64,000 bases of DNA from Gordonia liuliyuniae (GCF_021739025.1 NZ_JAKKOT010000003.1:825421-889420); one strand, 5' to 3'; numbered from the stretch's first letter, positions 23,178-33,413 are shown. A program made the numbers and translations. The notes: generated by a model not told the origin, from the letters alone.

Positions 23178-25820
23178 GTGACGTCTTCTGAATCGGCAAT
23201 CGGAGTCTCGGCTCCTTCGCCCTCGGCGATCCGGCGCGCGCTGCGCCGAGCGTCCGATGCGACCGCGCTCAACGTCGATGAGGCGGCAGTCTTGTTGGCC
23301 GCACGCGGCGACGACCTGACTGCTCTCTTCGAGGCTGCGTCGCGGGTTCGCGACGCGGGCCTCGAAGCGGAGGGGCGAGCCAAACAGGTGACGTATTCGC
23401 GCAAGGTCTTCATACCGTTGACGCACCTGTGCCGCGACCGGTGCCATTACTGCACGTTCGTGACGGTGCCCGGCAAGCTCAAGCGTGCGGGCCGCGGCAT
23501 GTTCTTGGAACTCGACGAGGTCGTCGCGATCGCGCGGGACGGTGCCGCACTCGGGTGCAAGGAAGCGCTGTTCACTCTGGGCGACCGTCCGGAGGAGCGG
23601 TGGCCGGAGGCCGCCCAGTGGCTGGACGAGCGCGGCTACGACTCGACGCTCGACTATGTTCGCGCCGCGTCGATCCGGGTCTTGGAGGAGACCGGTCTGC
23701 TCCCGCATCTGAACCCCGGCGTCATGAGTTGGGAGGAGATCAACCGACTCAAGCCGGTGGCTCCGAGCATGGGCATGATGTTGGAGACGAGTGCCCGCCG
23801 ACTGTTCACCGACAAGGGGGAATGCCATTACGGCAGCCCCGACAAGGATCCGGTGGTCCGCGAACGCGTCTTGACCGACGCCGGCCGGCTGTCGGTGCCG
23901 TTCACGACGGGCATCCTCGTCGGCATCGGCGAGACGTTGACCGAGCGCGCCGAATCGATCTTCATGATCCGTAAGGCGCACAAGGCGTTCGGCCATATCC
24001 AAGAAGTGATCGTGCAGAATTTCCGCGCGAAGCCCGATACGGCGATGGGGGCGTCGCCCGATGCGGAGATGTCGGAGTTCTTGGCTGCGGTGGCCGTGGC
24101 ACGGCTGGTGATGGGGCCGCGTATGCGGATTCAGGCCCCGCCGAATCTGGTGTCGGCCGACGAGTGTCGAGCATTGATCGCGGCGGGCGTCGACGATTGG
24201 GGTGGCGTCTCGCCGTTGACGCCGGACCATGTGAATCCGGAACGTCCGTGGCCCAACTTGGATTCGCTCGCGGAGATCACCGCGTCGACCGGGTACACGC
24301 TGACCGAGCGGTCGGCGGCGCAGCCCCGGTATGTGCTCGCGGGGTCGCCGTGGATCGACCCGCGCATCGCGCGGCATGTCGCCGCCGTCACCGATCCGGT
24401 CACGGGTCTCGCCGTCGACGTGCGTCCGGAGGGGATGCCGTGGCAGGAGCCCGACGAGGAGTGGACGTCGAGCGGCCGAGTGGACTTGAACACGGAGATC
24501 GACACGGACGGTCGCAACAGCGACACGCGCAGTGACATCGACAACGCGTTCGGCGATTGGGACACGATCCGGGAGCAGGTGCTTGCGCTGGGCGCCGGGA
24601 GCGAAGCGAGCGGGCCCGTGGGGCTGGGCGCCGGGAGCGAAGCGAGCGGGCCCGAGCGTTTGGGCGCCGGGAGCGAAGCGAGCGGGCCCGAGCGTTTACA
24701 ATCTGATCTCGCTGCGGCGCTGCGGCATGCCGAGAACGATCCGGCTGGGCTCTCGGACGACGAGTATCTCGCGCTCGCGACTGCCGACGGACCGGGTTTG
24801 GATGCCCTTGCGGCGCTGGCTGATTCGATTCGTCGGGATGTGGTCGGCGACGACGTCACCTATGTGGTGAATCGGAACATCAACTTCACGAACATCTGTT
24901 ACACGGGCTGCCGGTTCTGTGCGTTCGCGCAGCGTAAGGGTGACGACGACGCGTTCACGCTGTCGACCACGGAGGTCGGCGATCGGGCGTGGGAGGCGCA
25001 CGTCGCGGGTGCGACCGAGATCTGTATGCAGGGCGGTATCGATCCCGAATTGCCGGTGACCGGTTACGCGGACCTGGTGCGCGCCATCAAGGAGCGGGTG
25101 CCGTCAATGCACGTGCATGCGTTCAGCCCGATGGAGGTTGTCAACGGCGCGTCGCGCGGTGGCGAATCGGTCCGTGACTGGTTGACGGCGTTGCGCGAGG
25201 CTGGACTCGACTCCATCCCCGGCACGGCCGCGGAGATCCTCGACGACGAGGTCCGGTGGATTCTCACGAAGGGCAAGTTGCCGACGTCGGCGTGGATCGA
25301 TGTGGTCACGACGGCGCACGAGGTGGGCCTGCCGTCGAGTTCGACGATGATGTACGGGCACGTGGATTCGCCGCGGCACTGGGTCGGCCACTTGAACGTG
25401 CTGCGCGGGATCCAGGACCGCACTGGCGGATTCACCGAGTTCGTCCTGTTGCCGTTCGTGCACCAGTCGTCGCCGCTGTATCTGGCCGGGGCGTCGCGGC
25501 CCGGACCGACACAGCGGGATAACCGCGCCGCGCACGCGTTGTCCCGCATCATGCTGCATGGCCGCATCGACAACATCCAGACGAGTTGGGTCAAGCTCGG
25601 CGTCGACGGTACTCGGGCGATGCTTCGCGGCGGCGCGAACGATCTCGGCGGCACCTTGATGGAGGAGACCATTTCGCGGATGGCGGGCAGTCAGCACGGT
25701 TCGGAGAAGACTGTCGAGGAGTTGCACGACATCGTCGACGGGATCGGGCGGACGCCGCGCCAGCGGTTGACCGATTATCGTCCGGCTCCGGCTCCCATGA
25801 TGAGCGTAGGGCTCGGCTGA
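23178..25820 (+). CDS. fbiC: FO synthase, fused CofG/CofH radical SAM enzyme
   Basis: An 880-residue protein with two radical-SAM halves. The CofG half has the cluster motif CRDRCHYC about residue 85; the CofH half has [10 protein letters not shown] about residue 575. Together they make the 7,8-didemethyl-8-hydroxy-5-deazariboflavin (FO) chromophore of F420 from tyrosine and the ribityl-uracil intermediate. Core sequence follows mycobacterial FbiC closely, including [29 protein letters not shown] and [15 protein letters not shown]. The linker between the halves carries an unusual 36-residue insertion of three 12-residue repeats ([12 protein letters not shown]). GTG 23178 or GTG 23160 is the start. 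It matches the mycobacterial place after Rv1171. Confidence 0.93.
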   Translation: MTSSESAIGVSAPSPSAIRRALRRASDATALNVDEAAVLLAARGDDLTALFEAASRVRDAGLEAEGRAKQVTYSRKVFIPLTHLCRDRCHYCTFVTVPGKLKRAGRGMFLELDEVVAIARDGAALGCKEALFTLGDRPEERWPEAAQWLDERGYDSTLDYVRAASIRVLEETGLLPHLNPGVMSWEEINRLKPVAPSMGMMLETSARRLFTDKGECHYGSPDKDPVVRERVLTDAGRLSVPFTTGILVGIGETLTERAESIFMIRKAHKAFGHIQEVIVQNFRAKPDTAMGASPDAEMSEFLAAVAVARLVMGPRMRIQAPPNLVSADECRALIAAGVDDWGGVSPLTPDHVNPERPWPNLDSLAEITASTGYTLTERSAAQPRYVLAGSPWIDPRIARHVAAVTDPVTGLAVDVRPEGMPWQEPDEEWTSSGRVDLNTEIDTDGRNSDTRSDIDNAFGDWDTIREQVLALGAGSEASGPVGLGAGSEASGPERLGAGSEASGPERLQSDLAAALRHAENDPAGLSDDEYLALATADGPGLDALAALADSIRRDVVGDDVTYVVNRNINFTNICYTGCRFCAFAQRKGDDDAFTLSTTEVGDRAWEAHVAGATEICMQGGIDPELPVTGYADLVRAIKERVPSMHVHAFSPMEVVNGASRGGESVRDWLTALREAGLDSIPGTAAEILDDEVRWILTKGKLPTSAWIDVVTTAHEVGLPSSSTMMYGHVDSPRHWVGHLNVLRGIQDRTGGFTEFVLLPFVHQSSPLYLAGASRPGPTQRDNRAAHALSRIMLHGRIDNIQTSWVKLGVDGTRAMLRGGANDLGGTLMEETISRMAGSQHGSEKTVEELHDIVDGIGRTPRQRLTDYRPAPAPMMSVGLG
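24588..24695 (+). repeat. three tandem 36-bp units inside fbiC
   Basis: Units start at 24588, 24624 and 24660 and each contains GGCGCCGGGAGCGAAGCGAG then CGGGCCC. They encode [10 protein letters not shown] plus two residues each, in the linker between the CofG and CofH halves. GC-rich and partly self-complementary (GGGCCC, GGCGCC). Confidence 0.9.
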
Positions 25821-25995
25821 TTTCCTGGCGATTTCGGTAGGTGAGCAAAAATCAGCCCAGGTCAGGGTGCGCTGATTCGGGCGGCGGAGTTCAGTCCCGA
25901 TAGTCTGTATCGGTGCGGCTGCGATGCCGCCCCGGCATGCGTAGACGATGCGATCAGCCCTCGTGTCGTCGCGGAGAACGAGAAGGAGAAGCGAC

Positions 25996-26322
25996 GTGAC
26001 TTACATCATCGCGGAGCCGTGTGTTGATGTCCTGGACCGTGCGTGCGTCGAAGAGTGTCCGGTCGACTGCATCTACGAAGGCGGCCGGATGCTGTACATC
26101 CAGCCAGACGAATGCGTCGATTGCGGTGCGTGCGAGCCGGTCTGTCCGGTCGAGGCCATCTTCTACGAGGATGATGTGCCCGACGAGTGGGAACCGTATG
26201 TGAGTGCGAACGTCGATTTCTTCGACGAGTTGGGGTCGCCGGGCGGCGCGAGCAAGGTCGGGAAGACGCCGTACGACCCGCCGTTCATCAAGAATCTGCC
26301 TCCGATGGGCGAAGAGGACTGA
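25996..26322 (+). CDS. fdxC: 7Fe ferredoxin
   Basis: A 108-residue ferredoxin. The N-terminal cluster has Cys at 9, 17, 21 and 25 (CVDVLDRACVEECPVDC), the second half has CVDCGACEPVCPVEA, the pattern of a [3Fe-4S][4Fe-4S] ferredoxin. The C-terminal part (YDPPFIKNLPPMGEED) is typical of the actinobacterial type. It can donate electrons to oxidoreductases such as cytochromes P450. GTG 25996 has AGAAGGAG ten bases upstream. The preceding gap of 175 bp probably holds its promoter. dapC starts eight bases after its stop, as with Rv1177-Rv1178. Confidence 0.93.
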   Translation: MTYIIAEPCVDVLDRACVEECPVDCIYEGGRMLYIQPDECVDCGACEPVCPVEAIFYEDDVPDEWEPYVSANVDFFDELGSPGGASKVGKTPYDPPFIKNLPPMGEED

Positions 26323-26329
26323 TTCGACC

Positions 26330-27436
26330 GTGAGCCGTCTCCGTCCGATCAGTGCCGGGCTCCCGGACTTTCCGTGGGACACGATCTCCGCGGCGAAGGC
26401 GGCGGCTGCGTCGCACGTCGGCGGGATCGTCGACATGTCTGTCGGCACACCGATGGACCCCGTCGACTCGTTGATCCGTGATGCGCTCGCCGCGTCGTCG
26501 GAGTTCCCGGGATATCCGGCGACCGTCGGGCCTCTCGCGCTGCGTGAGGCGGCGGTCGGTGCGCTGGATCGGCGGTTCGGGGTCACCGGTCTCGACGAGT
26601 CGTCGATTCTGCCGGTGATCGGCACCAAGGAGGCGATCGCGGGTCTGCCGGCGCAACTCGGGGTGCCTGCGGGCGACACCGTCGTGATCCCGGAGGTCGC
26701 GTACCCGACGTACGAGGTCGGCGCACTTCTGGCGGGTGCGACGCCGCGTCGAGCCGATCGGATCGCCGACTACGGCGACCGCGTACCGACGCTGATCTTC
26801 CTGAACAGTCCGTCGAATCCGACCGGTGCGGTCGCGTCTGCCGAGGAACTGCGGAGCGTTGTCGAGTGGGCGCGTGCGCACGGCAGCGTCGTCGTGTCGG
26901 ACGAGTGCTATCTGGGTCTGACGTGGGAGGGTTCGGCGCTCTCGGTGCTGCACCCGAGTGTGTGCGGCGGTGACCACACCGGTCTGATCGCGGTTCATTC
27001 GCTGTCGAAGGTGTCGAATCTCGCCTCGTATCGCGCGGGGTTCCTCGCTGGTGACCGCGCGCTGATCGCCGAACTGCTCGCTGTCCGTAAACACGCAGGC
27101 ATGATCGTGCCGTTCCCGATTCAGGGGGCTACGATCGCGGCGTTGAACGACGACGTCCACGTCGATGCGCAGCGTGAGCGGTACCGGGTGCGTCGCGCCA
27201 AGTTGAAAGCCGCCGTCGAGGGCGCCGGATTCACCGTCGACCATTCGGAGGCGGGTCTGTACCTGTGGATCTCGCGCGGCGACGATTCCCGTGCGACGCT
27301 CGACTGGTTCGCGTCGCGCGGCATCCTCGTCGCGCCGGGCGACTTCTACGGTCCGGCGGGTTCGAAGCACGTTCGGATGGCGTTGACTGCCACCGACGAA
27401 CGCGTCGATGCGGCCGTCGACCGCCTCGCACCGTAG
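26330..27436 (+). CDS. dapC: N-succinyldiaminopimelate aminotransferase
   Basis: A 368-residue class I/II PLP aminotransferase. Visible are LNSPSNPTG, SDECYLGLTW, and the Schiff-base lysine in HSLSKVSNLASYRAGF, plus a C-terminal Arg (HVRMALTAT) for the substrate carboxylate. It converts N-succinyl-2-amino-6-ketopimelate to N-succinyl-diaminopimelate in lysine and peptidoglycan synthesis. GTG start eight bases after fdxC, so co-transcribed. dapD and dapE follow nearby. Confidence 0.9.
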   Translation: MSRLRPISAGLPDFPWDTISAAKAAAASHVGGIVDMSVGTPMDPVDSLIRDALAASSEFPGYPATVGPLALREAAVGALDRRFGVTGLDESSILPVIGTKEAIAGLPAQLGVPAGDTVVIPEVAYPTYEVGALLAGATPRRADRIADYGDRVPTLIFLNSPSNPTGAVASAEELRSVVEWARAHGSVVVSDECYLGLTWEGSALSVLHPSVCGGDHTGLIAVHSLSKVSNLASYRAGFLAGDRALIAELLAVRKHAGMIVPFPIQGATIAALNDDVHVDAQRERYRVRRAKLKAAVEGAGFTVDHSEAGLYLWISRGDDSRATLDWFASRGILVAPGDFYGPAGSKHVRMALTATDERVDAAVDRLAP

Positions 27437-27446
27437 TTATACCGGC

Positions 27447-27472
27447 CTGTGACAGTCACCGTCCTGTCACAG
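27447..27472. terminator. hairpin between convergent dapC and hydrolase genes
   Basis: Perfect 9-bp inverted repeat CTGTGACAG/CTGTCACAG with an eight-base loop, ending one base before the hydrolase stop. It can terminate both transcripts. A third GTCAC copy continues to 27488. Confidence 0.6.
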
Positions 27473-28432
27473 TCACCGGCCTGTCACCTTCCCGGCGAAG
27501 TCGGCGACGGCGTCGACCAGTTGGTCCAGCCCGGGCTGCTCCAGCGGATAGTGTCCGGCGTTCTCCAGCATCACCGTCTCGACCGGTACCCGGGTGATCC
27601 GGTCCACGAACGGCTGCGACATGGACAGCGGCGACCACCGGTCGGCCGCCGGCCGGGTCAGGAGGATCGGGCAGACGTCGAACTCGTCGGGGGCGATGTC
27701 GGCCTCGTAGTTGAGATAGGAGTCGAGGAACGCGACCGTCGCGAGGTTGCCCGCCGACGTGCGGTCGGCGTAGCACGCCTTCTTCGCGGCTCGATCGTTG
27801 ACGAGCGCCCGCATCTTGGACACCGCCCTCATCGGCACGCGGACGCGCCGCGCGGGCGTCTGGGCGAGCGCCTTCATCACGCTCGCGCCGACGAATCCGG
27901 TCGCCGGTTCGATCGCGGTCCCGATCCGGACGGCCCGCGAGGACTGGTCGAGGAATGTCATGCCGACGACACCGGCGACCTGTCGGTTGACGGACGCGAT
28001 GTGGAAAGCCTCCATCCCGCCCGCCGACAGACCGTAGAGGACGATGGGGCGATCGTCGTCGGCACGTTCGGCGTCGACGAGATCGGAGCCGATGCGCACC
28101 CAGTCGTCGTAGGTGACGACGGCGCCCGGCGCGACCTGCGTCACGCCGAAGGTCGGCATGTCGATGGCGATGGTCTCGAATCCTCGCTCGGCGAGCGGAC
28201 GGCCGAGAATCGTCGACATCTGGCGACCGTTGGTACCGACTCCGTGGAACGCGATGACCTTCACTGCGGCGTCCGGGTTCCGATAGGTGTCGAGGTGGAT
28301 GTGGTGGCCGTCGTGCTCCCACCATTCTTCGTCGGGGACGGTCTCGTCGGTGAGTCGGTACTTATTCGGCAGGAAATCCGCGATTGTGCGCCACTCCGGC
28401 TGGTCGGCGTAGCTCGTGCGAGGCAGGCTCAT
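27473..28432 (-). CDS. alpha/beta-hydrolase
   Basis: A 319-residue cytosolic hydrolase with oxyanion-region HGVGTNGRQ, nucleophile elbow GLSAGGMEA and C-terminal His in LENAGHYPLEQ; the acid is probably the Asp of VCPILLTRPAADRW. No signal peptide. Substrate unknown. It lies between dapC and dapD but on the minus strand with its own probable promoter, so it is not part of the lysine pathway in any evident way. Confidence 0.75.
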   Translation of the reverse strand: MSLPRTSYADQPEWRTIADFLPNKYRLTDETVPDEEWWEHDGHHIHLDTYRNPDAAVKVIAFHGVGTNGRQMSTILGRPLAERGFETIAIDMPTFGVTQVAPGAVVTYDDWVRIGSDLVDAERADDDRPIVLYGLSAGGMEAFHIASVNRQVAGVVGMTFLDQSSRAVRIGTAIEPATGFVGASVMKALAQTPARRVRVPMRAVSKMRALVNDRAAKKACYADRTSAGNLATVAFLDSYLNYEADIAPDEFDVCPILLTRPAADRWSPLSMSQPFVDRITRVPVETVMLENAGHYPLEQPGLDQLVDAVADFAGKVTGR

Positions 28433-28523
28433 GCCATGTGAGTCTGAGCCGGGGCAGTGGTCCAGTCAACGCTCGCGACGCCACCAATCCTGTGACGTGA
28501 GACACCTCCGCTGAACTGTAAAG

Positions 28524-28584
28524 ATCGACCCGCTCACGACCCTCCGAGGGCATAGTGCCCTCGGAGGCGGGTGAGCGGGTCGAT
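28524..28584 (-). terminator. long hairpin terminator after dapD
   Basis: Two nested inverted repeats, ATCGACCCGCTCAC with its complement outside and CCTCCGAGGGCA/TGCCCTCGGAGG inside, 15 bases after the dapD stop, followed by CTTTAC in the transcript. Confidence 0.75.
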
Positions 28585-28599
28585 TCTTGCGGCAGTTCG

Positions 28600-29565
28600 T
28601 CAGTTGTTGGCGTGCAGCGCCTCGTTGAGTTCGATGCCGTCGCCTTCTTTCGCGGTGACCTCGACGGCCCCGGTGGTGCTGTTGCGGCGGAACAGGAGGT
28701 TCGAGCGGCCCGCCAGCTCACGGGCCTTGACGACCGATCCGTCCGGGCCGGTCACCTTGGTGCCCGCGGTGAGATAGAGGCCTGCTTCGATGACGCAGTC
28801 GTCGCCGAGTGGGATTCCGCAGCCGGCGTTCGCGCCGAGTAGGCAGCGCTGGCCGATGGCGATGATCTCCTTGCCGCCGCCGGAGAGGGTGCCCATGGTG
28901 GACGCGCCGCCGCCGATGTCGGAGCCGTCGCCGACGACGACGCCTGCGGAGATGCGGCCTTCGACCATCGATGTGCCGAGAGTGCCTGCGTTGAAGTTGA
29001 CGAATCCCTCGTGCATCACGGTGGTTCCCGGCGACAGGTGGGCGCCGAGACGGACGCGGTCGGCGTCGCCGATCCGAACGCCTGCGGGGGCGACGTAGTC
29101 GACCATCCGCGGGAACTTGTCGACGGAGGTGACCGTCACGTGGCCGCGGGCGCGCAGACGGAGACGAGTTCGCTCGAAACCGTCGACGGCGCACGGACCG
29201 AAGTTGGTCCAGACGACGTTCGCCAGGAGCGCGAACTGACCTTCGAGGCTGAGGCCGTGCGGCTGGACGAGGCAGTGCGACAGCAGGTGCAGGCGAAGGT
29301 AGACGTCGTGGGCGTCGACCGGTGCGACGGACAGGTCGGCGATGACGGTCTTCACGGCGATCGTCTTGACGTTGCGGGCCTCGTCGACGCCGACGAGCGG
29401 ACGCAGGTCGGCCGGGATGTCGTCGCCGGTCAGCTCGGTGGATCCGGTGACGCCGGGGGCCGGGTCGAGTTCGGGGGTCGGGTACCACGTGTCGAGGACG
29501 GCCACCCGGCCGTCGTTCTCCCACACGGTGGCGATTCCAATGGCAGCAGCACCTTGAATAGTCAC
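28600..29565 (-). CDS. dapD: tetrahydrodipicolinate N-succinyltransferase
   Basis: A 321-residue left-handed beta-helix acyltransferase of the actinobacterial DapD type. Hexapeptide-repeat motifs such as [20 protein letters not shown] and [14 protein letters not shown] are visible, with [16 protein letters not shown] and the C-terminal [10 protein letters not shown]. It uses succinyl-CoA in the first committed succinylase-branch step to diaminopimelate. Divergent from dapE over 45 bp, as Rv1201c/Rv1202. A clear terminator follows. Confidence 0.93.
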   Translation of the reverse strand: MTIQGAAAIGIATVWENDGRVAVLDTWYPTPELDPAPGVTGSTELTGDDIPADLRPLVGVDEARNVKTIAVKTVIADLSVAPVDAHDVYLRLHLLSHCLVQPHGLSLEGQFALLANVVWTNFGPCAVDGFERTRLRLRARGHVTVTSVDKFPRMVDYVAPAGVRIGDADRVRLGAHLSPGTTVMHEGFVNFNAGTLGTSMVEGRISAGVVVGDGSDIGGGASTMGTLSGGGKEIIAIGQRCLLGANAGCGIPLGDDCVIEAGLYLTAGTKVTGPDGSVVKARELAGRSNLLFRRNSTTGAVEVTAKEGDGIELNEALHANN

Positions 29566-29610
29566 GTCGGCAAGTCTAACCGTGGCCGTTGCGGCCTACG
29601 ATGGTTCCCT

Positions 29611-30714
29611 GTGAGCACTCCGAGCCTGAACCTGTCCGCCGACCCGATCGATCTGACGGCGGCTCTCGTCGACCTCCCGAGCGTGAGTCGAGACGAGACG
29701 TTGATCGCGGACGCCGTCGAACGGGCGCTCCGCGAGCAGACGGCCGGTTTCGAGGTGGTCCGCCACGGAAACTGTGTCCTGGCACGCACCGATCGCGGAC
29801 TCGACTCCCGGGTGATCCTCGCCGGGCACCTCGACACCGTGCCGATCATCGACAATGTGCCGTCGCGGCGCACCGTCACCGACGACGAGGGCGACGTGCT
29901 GCACGGTTGCGGGTCGGTCGACATGAAGTCCGGCGACGCCGTCTTCCTGCATCTGGCCGCCACACTGGACGATCCGGCGCACGACATCACGTTGATCTTC
30001 TACGACTGCGAGGAGATCGCGGCCGAATTCAACGGTCTCGGGGCCATCGAGCGGGAACTGCCCGACTGGCTGGTCGGGGACGTCGCTATCCTCGGCGAAC
30101 CGACCGCGGGCCTGATCGAAGCGGGGTGCCAGGGGACGCTCCGCGTGCGGTTCACGGCGACCGGGACGCGCGCTCATTCGGCGCGCGCATGGATGGGCGA
30201 CAACGCGATTCACAAGATCGGCGGTCTCCTCACGACTCTCGCCGCGTATGAGCCGCGACGCGTCGACATCGACGGCTGCGAGTACCGCGAAGGCCTGTCG
30301 GCGGTGGCCGTGCACGGTGGCGTCGCAGGCAACGTGATCCCCGATGAGGTGTATGTCGACGTCAACTTCCGCTTCGCCCCGGATCGCAGTCCGGAGCAGG
30401 CGTTCACCCATGTCCGCGAGGTGTTCGCCGACGACCTCGCCTCGGGTGCGGTGACCGCCGAGATCACCGATTCGGCCGCGGGCGCGCTGCCGGGCCTCGC
30501 GCATCCCGCTGCGGCGGCCCTCGTCGAGGCGGCGCACGGGAGGTTCCGCGCCAAGTACGGCTGGACCGACGTCTCACGGTTCGCGGCACTGGGCATTCCC
30601 GCCGTGAACCTCGGGCCCGGCGACCCGAGTCTCGCGCACCGCGTCGACGAACGAGTCCCCGTCGAGCAGATCACGACCGTCACCCAGACGTTGCGGGCCT
30701 ACCTCTCGCGCTGA
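29611..30714 (+). CDS. dapE: succinyl-diaminopimelate desuccinylase
   Basis: A 367-residue M20 zinc amidohydrolase: metal-binding AGHLDTVP with catalytic Asp, [11 protein letters not shown], and [16 protein letters not shown]; dimer-domain Ala/His in [15 protein letters not shown]. It releases succinate to give LL-diaminopimelate. GTG start; divergent from dapD with a short shared promoter region. Its last 35 bases overlap the 3' end of the convergent TetR gene. Confidence 0.92.
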   Translation: MSTPSLNLSADPIDLTAALVDLPSVSRDETLIADAVERALREQTAGFEVVRHGNCVLARTDRGLDSRVILAGHLDTVPIIDNVPSRRTVTDDEGDVLHGCGSVDMKSGDAVFLHLAATLDDPAHDITLIFYDCEEIAAEFNGLGAIERELPDWLVGDVAILGEPTAGLIEAGCQGTLRVRFTATGTRAHSARAWMGDNAIHKIGGLLTTLAAYEPRRVDIDGCEYREGLSAVAVHGGVAGNVIPDEVYVDVNFRFAPDRSPEQAFTHVREVFADDLASGAVTAEITDSAAGALPGLAHPAAAALVEAAHGRFRAKYGWTDVSRFAALGIPAVNLGPGDPSLAHRVDERVPVEQITTVTQTLRAYLSR

Positions 30715-31420
30715 CCCCCTGTCGCCCGAACAGCAATCCGCCGCCGAGGTCGACCACGCCTGCCCACACGTCGTCGGGTCGATCGGTGATCGTCCCCATC
30801 TGTTCGAACAGTTCCGAGGCGATCGAGCCGAGGAGCAGATTCCAGACCACCAGTGTGCGGGCGAGCGCGTCCGCTGTCAGGGTCAGACCGGCGACCTCGT
30901 CGGACGCTGCGGTCGCCGACAGCGCGGCAGCGGCGGCGCGTTGTCGTGACGCGTGTGTGCCGTCGACGGCGGGAACCTCGGCGTCGGCGGCGATCGCGCC
31001 GAACGTCAGGATCGGCCGGGTCCCGGCGCGGACCGTCGTCTCCCGGGGCGCGTGGTAGCCGGGCACCGGTGACCCGTAGAGGAGCGTGTACTCGCTCGGA
31101 TGGGCGATAGCCCACGCGCGCAACGCATTCGCGAACGCTTCGAATCGCGACCGGGGAGTGGAGCGGTCGGCGACGGCAGCGTCCAGGGTGTCACCGAGGT
31201 CGTCGTATGCGTCGACGATCAGGACGGTCAGCAGGTCGTCACGGTCGCGGACATAGCGGTACAGCGACGACGGCGTCCGGCCCATGTCCCGCGCGACGGC
31301 GCGCAACGAGAGCGCGGCGGCGCCGTGCTGGGCGAGGTGTCTGCGGCCGACATCGCGGAGATCGGCTTCGATGCCTGCGCGTCTGCGGGCCCGGATGCCG
31401 GGGGTGTGATCAGTGGTCAT
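30680..31420 (-). CDS. TetR-family regulator
   Basis: A 246-residue regulator with an N-terminal helix-turn-helix ([29 protein letters not shown]) and a C-terminal ligand domain with [22 protein letters not shown], the WHG-type end seen in many actinobacterial TetRs. It is divergent from the F420-type oxidoreductase gene and two near-palindromic GAACA-type sites lie between, so it probably represses both. ATG 31420 or 31429 may be used. The 3' end overlaps dapE. Confidence 0.85.
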   Translation of the reverse strand: MTTDHTPGIRARRRAGIEADLRDVGRRHLAQHGAAALSLRAVARDMGRTPSSLYRYVRDRDDLLTVLIVDAYDDLGDTLDAAVADRSTPRSRFEAFANALRAWAIAHPSEYTLLYGSPVPGYHAPRETTVRAGTRPILTFGAIAADAEVPAVDGTHASRQRAAAAALSATAASDEVAGLTLTADALARTLVVWNLLLGSIASELFEQMGTITDRPDDVWAGVVDLGGGLLFGRQGVSARGRPATSG

Positions 31421-31451
31421 CGGACCCATCGTCGCACGCCCACAGAAAAGA

Positions 31452-31462
31452 GAACAGTGTTC
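31452..31462. promoter_or_regulatory. operator half of a pair (GAACAGTGTTC)
   Basis: Near-palindrome GAACAGTGTTC between the TetR gene and the oxidoreductase gene. The partner copy lies 48 bp away in inverted form. Confidence 0.6.
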
Positions 31463-31499
31463 TTGATTATTGTGGGCGGTCGACTTACGGTAAAGAAGA

Positions 31500-31510
31500 G
31501 AACACTGTTC
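31500..31510. promoter_or_regulatory. operator half of a pair (GAACACTGTTC)
   Basis: Exact reverse complement of the site at 31452-31462 and itself near-palindromic, both preceded by AAGA. The spacing of 48 bp puts one site near each divergent promoter. Confidence 0.6.
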
Positions 31511-31536
31511 ACGTTTGCTGTTCGAAGGAGACTGAC

Positions 31537-31992
31537 ATGAACGACACGACCGCCGCCGATCGCTACATCGAGCCGACTGGACGACTGGGATTCGCACTGA
31601 ACAAGCTGGTGGGGAGTCTGGCGCGCATCGGTTTCGCGCCGAGCGGTTGCTACGACCTGCAGGTGCCGGGTCGGGTGAGCGGGGAGTTGAGAACGACGCC
31701 GGTCAACGTCCTCGACCTCGACGGTGTGCGATACCTCGTCTCCGCGCGAGGTCGGACCCAGTGGGTGCGGAACGTCCGAGCCGGGGGAGAGGTCACGCTC
31801 CGGCGCGGCCGCCGCAGCGAAGCGGTGACGCTCGTCGAACTCGACGACGACCGCAAACCGGAACTCATCCGTGCCTACCTGACGCGGTGGGCGTGGCAGG
31901 TGGCGGCCTTCGACGAAGGCCTCGCGCCCGATTCGACCGACGCGGAGATCCTGGACGCGGCACCGGGCATGCCGGTGTTCGAGGTGCGCTGA
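31537..31992 (+). CDS. nitroreductase-family deazaflavin (F420)-dependent oxidoreductase, Ddn-like
   Basis: A 151-residue split beta-barrel protein of the Ddn/FDOR-A type: GRVSGELRTTPVNVLDLDG, YLVSARGRTQWVRNVRAGGEV and TRWAWQVAAF are the family core that binds F420. It would pass hydride from reduced F420 to a quinone, fatty acid or xenobiotic; substrate unknown. ATG 31537 follows GAAGGAG. A TetR gene with paired operators is divergent from it, which suggests induction by a small molecule. The F420 biosynthetic genes lie on both sides within 11 kb. Confidence 0.85.
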   Translation: MNDTTAADRYIEPTGRLGFALNKLVGSLARIGFAPSGCYDLQVPGRVSGELRTTPVNVLDLDGVRYLVSARGRTQWVRNVRAGGEVTLRRGRRSEAVTLVELDDDRKPELIRAYLTRWAWQVAAFDEGLAPDSTDAEILDAAPGMPVFEVR

Positions 31993-32023
31993 CCTGTTCC
32001 CGGGTGTTGGTACCGTTTTCGCC

Positions 32024-32827
32024 ATGGCAGACGATGCGCGCGAGGCGCAGTCCAGTCCCGGCGACATCCCCCACGTGGACGTTCAGGTTCGACACGTCGG
32101 AGCGGCGCAGGTGAGGCTGCCCGGTGACGCCGAACAGGTGCCGACCGACCGCGGCCTGCTCGAGTGGGTCGATCCGCGCGATCCGACTCGCGCTGCGCAC
32201 CGCACCGTCCGCGACTCCTGGCGAGTGCTGCGCATCCAGTCCGAGTTCGTGTCCGGGTTCGACGCCCTCGAGAACGTCGCCGAAGCGGTCACCGTGTTCG
32301 GATCCGCGCGCGACAAGCCTGGCTCGCCCGGCTACGAGCGGGCCGTCGAACTGGGCAGGCTGCTCGGCGAGGCCGGCTTCGCCGTCATCACCGGTGGCGG
32401 TCCCGGCGCGATGGAAGCCACCAACAAGGGGGCCTACGAGGCAGGCGCCCCGTCGATCGGCCTGAACATCGAGCTGCCCTTCGAGCAGCACATGAACCCG
32501 TACCTGACGTTGGGCATGAACTTCCGCTACTTCTTCGTCCGCAAGACGATGTTCGTCAAGTACGCGCAGGCATTCATCTGTCTGCCCGGCGGTTTCGGCA
32601 CGCTCGATGAACTGTCCGAGGCCTTGACCCTCGTCCAGACCGGCAAGGTTCTGCGGTTCCCGATCGTTCTCGTCGGACGCGAGTTCTGGGGGCCGCTCGT
32701 CGACTGGATCACGACCACCCTCGCCGACGAAGGCAAGATCTCCCCCGACGACCTCGACCTCGTGACGCTCGTCGACACCCCAGCCGAAGCCGTTCAAGCC
32801 GTGTGCGACAAAGCGGTCCGTTCGTGA
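32024..32827 (+). CDS. LOG-family protein (TIGR00730 type), long form
   Basis: A 267-residue Rossmann-fold protein with the lysine-decarboxylase-like/LOG signature GGGPGAMEATNKGAYEAG and PGGFGTLDELSE. LOG proteins are phosphoribohydrolases that release cytokinin-type or other nucleobases from 5'-monophosphates. The first 85 residues precede the fold. It is followed by a second, shorter LOG gene with a GTGA overlap. Confidence 0.85.
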   Translation: MADDAREAQSSPGDIPHVDVQVRHVGAAQVRLPGDAEQVPTDRGLLEWVDPRDPTRAAHRTVRDSWRVLRIQSEFVSGFDALENVAEAVTVFGSARDKPGSPGYERAVELGRLLGEAGFAVITGGGPGAMEATNKGAYEAGAPSIGLNIELPFEQHMNPYLTLGMNFRYFFVRKTMFVKYAQAFICLPGGFGTLDELSEALTLVQTGKVLRFPIVLVGREFWGPLVDWITTTLADEGKISPDDLDLVTLVDTPAEAVQAVCDKAVRS

Positions 32828-33372
32828 GCGCGGACCAGCCCGCGATCTGCGTCTACTGTGCGTCCGGCGCGGTCGACGAGCAGTACCTGCGTCTGGCCGC
32901 CGACCTCGGCACCGGGTTGGCTCGCGCGGGCCTTGCCCTGGTCTCCGGCGGCGGCAACGTCTCGATGATGGGCAGCATCGCCCGCGCGACCCGCACCGCG
33001 GGCGGGCGGACCATCGGCGTCATCCCGGAACATCTGATGGCAAAAGAAGTCGCCGACCTCGACGCCGACGAGCTGATCGTCACCGACACCATGCGCGAAC
33101 GCAAACGGATCATGGAGGAGCGCTCCGATGGATTCGTCACGCTCCCCGGCGGCATCGGGACGCTCGAAGAGTTCTTCGAGACGTGGACCGGCGGCTACCT
33201 CGGCGAGCACGACAAGCCGGTCGTCATCGTCAACCTCGACGGCTTCTACGATCCGCTGCTCGAGTGGCTGCACGAACTGAAGGCCCGCGGATTCGTCTCC
33301 GGATACGCGCTTGACCGGCTCATCGTCGTCGACACGGCGGCCGACGCGATAACACAACTGACTCGACGGTAG
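32824..33372 (+). CDS. LOG-family phosphoribohydrolase, Rv1205 type
   Basis: A 182-residue LOG protein: ICVYCASGAVDEQYL at the start, SGGGNVSMMGSIARA, and PGGIGTLEEFFETWT, with the catalytic RK/E positions (MRERKRIMEER). In M. tuberculosis Rv1205 makes cytokinins and its accumulation is toxic under nitric oxide. GTG 32824 overlaps the previous LOG gene. It sits directly before fadD6, as Rv1205-Rv1206. Confidence 0.88.
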   Translation: MSADQPAICVYCASGAVDEQYLRLAADLGTGLARAGLALVSGGGNVSMMGSIARATRTAGGRTIGVIPEHLMAKEVADLDADELIVTDTMRERKRIMEERSDGFVTLPGGIGTLEEFFETWTGGYLGEHDKPVVIVNLDGFYDPLLEWLHELKARGFVSGYALDRLIVVDTAADAITQLTRR

Positions 33373-33413
33373 GGTGGCGGCATTCACATGTCGGTGCGGA
33401 GAGTGGAGAAAGC

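Noticed and set aside
24588..24695. CRISPR-like array
   Set aside because: Units are contiguous without spacers and are translated in frame within fbiC.
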